In this document: positions 62,705 to 64,000 of the stretch, piece after piece | Position numbering within the stretch: the first letter of the stretch is position 1 | How the letters are laid out: every line of letters begins with the position of its first letter | NCBI RefSeq assembly: GCF_937859915.1 | Contig: NZ_CALMAW010000029.1 | Location: 1 to 64,000, forward strand | DNA length: 64,000 bases | Direction: 5' to 3' | DNA from: an uncultured Sphingomonas sp. | GTDB taxonomy: Bacteria; Pseudomonadota; Alphaproteobacteria; Sphingomonadales; Sphingomonadaceae | Notes under the pieces: model-generated | What the model was told of the DNA's origin: nothing | Database searches by the model: none | The model's input: only the letters and a program-made list of their open reading frames with translations | Translations under genes and position numbers: made by a program

Positions 62705-63943
62705 ATGACCATCGATCGCGATCAGGACGGCGGCGAAGAGAACAGCATGGTCGACGAATCCTACCGCCGCGGTTTTCGCGATGGATTCGGCGATGGCCAA
62801 GAACAGGCCAAGGGCGGCGAGGAGCCCGACAAGGACGAGACATCCGACGACGATGACAAGGGCGATGGCGATGGCGAGGACAAGGACGGCGACGACAAGC
62901 CGCCGCTCTACAAGCGCCCGCTATTCTGGATCATCCTGATCGTCGTCGCCGCGATACTGATCATCAGCGGCGTGCTGTTCTGGCTGCACAAGCGCCAATA
63001 TCAGTCGACCGACGACGCCTTCGTCGACACGCATATCGTGCGGCTGGCAGCCCAGGTCTCGGGGCAGCTCACCGGCGTCGCGGCGGCCGACAACCGTCAT
63101 GTCGAGGCGGGCGCCTTGCTCGCCACGATCGAGGCCGACGCAACCCAGGCGAACGTCGCGCAGGCCAAGGCGCAGGCGCTGCAGGCGCAGGCGCAGATCG
63201 AGCAGTCGGAGGCGCAGGTGATCTCCGCGCGCGCGCAACGTGCGCAGGCGGTGGCGACCGCGCGCGATCCCGAGGCGCAGGCGGCCAAGGCCGAGGCCGA
63301 TCTCGCCCGCTATCTCCGGCTGCGCCAGCTCGATGCGGCCGCGGTCGCGGGCACGCAGATCGATCAGTCGCGCCAGCAGGCGGCAAGCGCGGAGGCGCAG
63401 GCGGCTGCGGCGCGCAAGAATGTCGCCAATGCCGATGCGCAGATTGCGGTCGCGCAGAAGCAGGTCAAGGCGGCGCGCGCGCAGAAGGCCGGCGCCGAAG
63501 CGCAGATCGCGTCCGCGGGCGTCACCTTCAAGCATCTCGACATCCGCGCCCCCGTCTCGGGCCAGGTGGTCAACCGCTCGGTCAACATCGGTAGCTATGT
63601 CCAGGCCGGCTCGCAGCTGATGGCGATGGTGCCCGACCAGATTTGGGTGACCGCCAATTTCAAGGAAACGCAGATCACGCTCATGCGGATCGGCCAGCCC
63701 GTCGACATTCAGGTCGACGCCTTTCCGGCGGTGCATTTCCACGGCCATGTCGACTCGATCCAGCGCGGCGCGGGCCAAGCGTTCGCGCTGTTGCCGCCGC
63801 AGAATGCGACGGGCAATTACGTCAAGGTCGTGCAGCGCGTGCCGGTGCGCATCCTGTTCGACGGCCGCGACGGCGGCCCCGATCCGCGCGCCTATGCGAT
63901 CGGGCCGGGCATGTCGGTGGTGCCGACCGTCAAGGTCCGCTGA
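62705..63943 (+). CDS. HlyD/EmrA-family membrane fusion protein with acidic N-terminal extension
   Basis: A 412-residue periplasmic adaptor. A long hydrophilic, strongly acidic stretch (about residues 18-70, with DKDETSDDDDKGDGDGEDKD) precedes the membrane helix PLFWIILIVVAAILIISGVLF. Then come the lipoyl-like half (VSGQLTGVAAADNRHVEAGALL), an alanine/glutamine coiled coil, and the barrel with FKETQITLMRIGQPVDIQVDAFP. It resembles the EmrA at 11154-12308 but for the acidic tail. An ATG 15 codons in (62750) is a possible alternative start. An exporter gene appears to follow. Confidence 0.9.
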   Translation: MTIDRDQDGGEENSMVDESYRRGFRDGFGDGQEQAKGGEEPDKDETSDDDDKGDGDGEDKDGDDKPPLYKRPLFWIILIVVAAILIISGVLFWLHKRQYQSTDDAFVDTHIVRLAAQVSGQLTGVAAADNRHVEAGALLATIEADATQANVAQAKAQALQAQAQIEQSEAQVISARAQRAQAVATARDPEAQAAKAEADLARYLRLRQLDAAAVAGTQIDQSRQQAASAEAQAAAARKNVANADAQIAVAQKQVKAARAQKAGAEAQIASAGVTFKHLDIRAPVSGQVVNRSVNIGSYVQAGSQLMAMVPDQIWVTANFKETQITLMRIGQPVDIQVDAFPAVHFHGHVDSIQRGAGQAFALLPPQNATGNYVKVVQRVPVRILFDGRDGGPDPRAYAIGPGMSVVPTVKVR

Positions 63944-63945
63944 GC

Positions 63946-64000
63946 TTGGCCAAGGCGGCCACCAAGGGCGGGGGCGGCGGTCCGGACGCGGGCTGGAGCG
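63946..64000 (+). CDS. start of a further gene, probably EmrB-type exporter (partial)
   Basis: A TTG start at 63946, two bases after the HlyD-type stop, opens AKAATKGGGGGPDAGWS with no stop before the window ends. The position directly after an EmrA-like gene and the flexible basic N-terminus are what an EmrB-type DHA2 transporter would show, but only 18 codons are visible, so the identity is an inference from operon habit. Confidence 0.4.
   Translation, partial: MAKAATKGGGGGPDAGWS

Overview
This is a GC-rich chromosomal stretch of an alphaproteobacterium, most likely a sphingomonad (Sphingomonas or a close relative). That placement is an inference from gene content: two TonB-dependent receptors, a NodT/EmrA/EmrB efflux set, the long Pseudomonas-type isocitrate lyase, a PutA without the DNA-binding domain, an EcfG-type promoter, an alphaproteobacterial LexA box (GAAC-N7-GAAC), and dispersed palindromic repeats, one of them translated inside putA as a '...FVPSEVE...STTLGTNG' insert. 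No transposase, integrase, phage gene or CRISPR array was seen. Genes are densely packed and mostly on short operons.

Layout. 0-3.3 kb: tRNA-Cys, a likely minus-strand small RNA terminator, a DUF4142 protein, a beta-hydroxyacid dehydrogenase and an SBF-type transporter. 3.3-6.6 kb: a class III extradiol dioxygenase, a TetR regulator and, divergently, an adrenodoxin-type ferredoxin with a cytochrome P450; the divergent promoter holds a duplicated palindrome. 6.6-13.5 kb: stress membrane protein, serine acetyltransferase, a translationally coupled EmrA-EmrB-NodT tripartite exporter with a divergent MarR, and a cupin protein. 13.7-18.4 kb: a TonB receptor facing an SMP-30 lactonase-dgoK-dgoA operon for 2-keto-3-deoxy-galactonate breakdown. 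18.5-25.2 kb: MBL-fold hydrolase, flavin reductase, DoxX protein, two coupled paralogous small proteins, a double-retropepsin/TPR protein and an OprB-type porin. 25.2-29 kb: TonB receptor plus glycerophosphodiesterase, behind a Pho-box-like array. 29-33.7 kb: small stress membrane protein with a textbook EcfG promoter, EF-hand protein, short-chain dehydrogenase, a 59-residue protein and isocitrate lyase, then a glutathione transferase.

33.7-45.6 kb: GT-C-like membrane protein and a GH63-type glycosidase, a cardiolipin-synthase-type phospholipase D, an esterase, SOS-regulated recN, bamD and a GT4 glycosyltransferase. 45.6-49 kb: yajC-secD-secF plus an Mth938-like gene. 49.2 kb: tRNA-Pro with promoter and terminator. 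49.4-56.5 kb: gamma-carbonic-anhydrase-like protein, EI24 and LysE membrane proteins, typA, two coupled hotdog thioesterases, and a DUF885 peptidase. 56.6-64 kb: putA, a paired acyl-CoA dehydrogenase operon, a VOC protein, and the start of a second EmrA/EmrB-type exporter that runs off the end.

The most notable observations are the palindromic element translated in frame between the two catalytic halves of PutA, the paired operators between the TetR gene and the ferredoxin-P450 genes, the Pho-box-like, EcfG and LexA sites, the coupled paralogue pair at 21.1-22.0 kb, the double retropepsin-TPR protein and the candidate small RNA near the left end. I did not find a clearly new multi-gene system. 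Protein assignments rest on reading motifs by eye; no database search was run.
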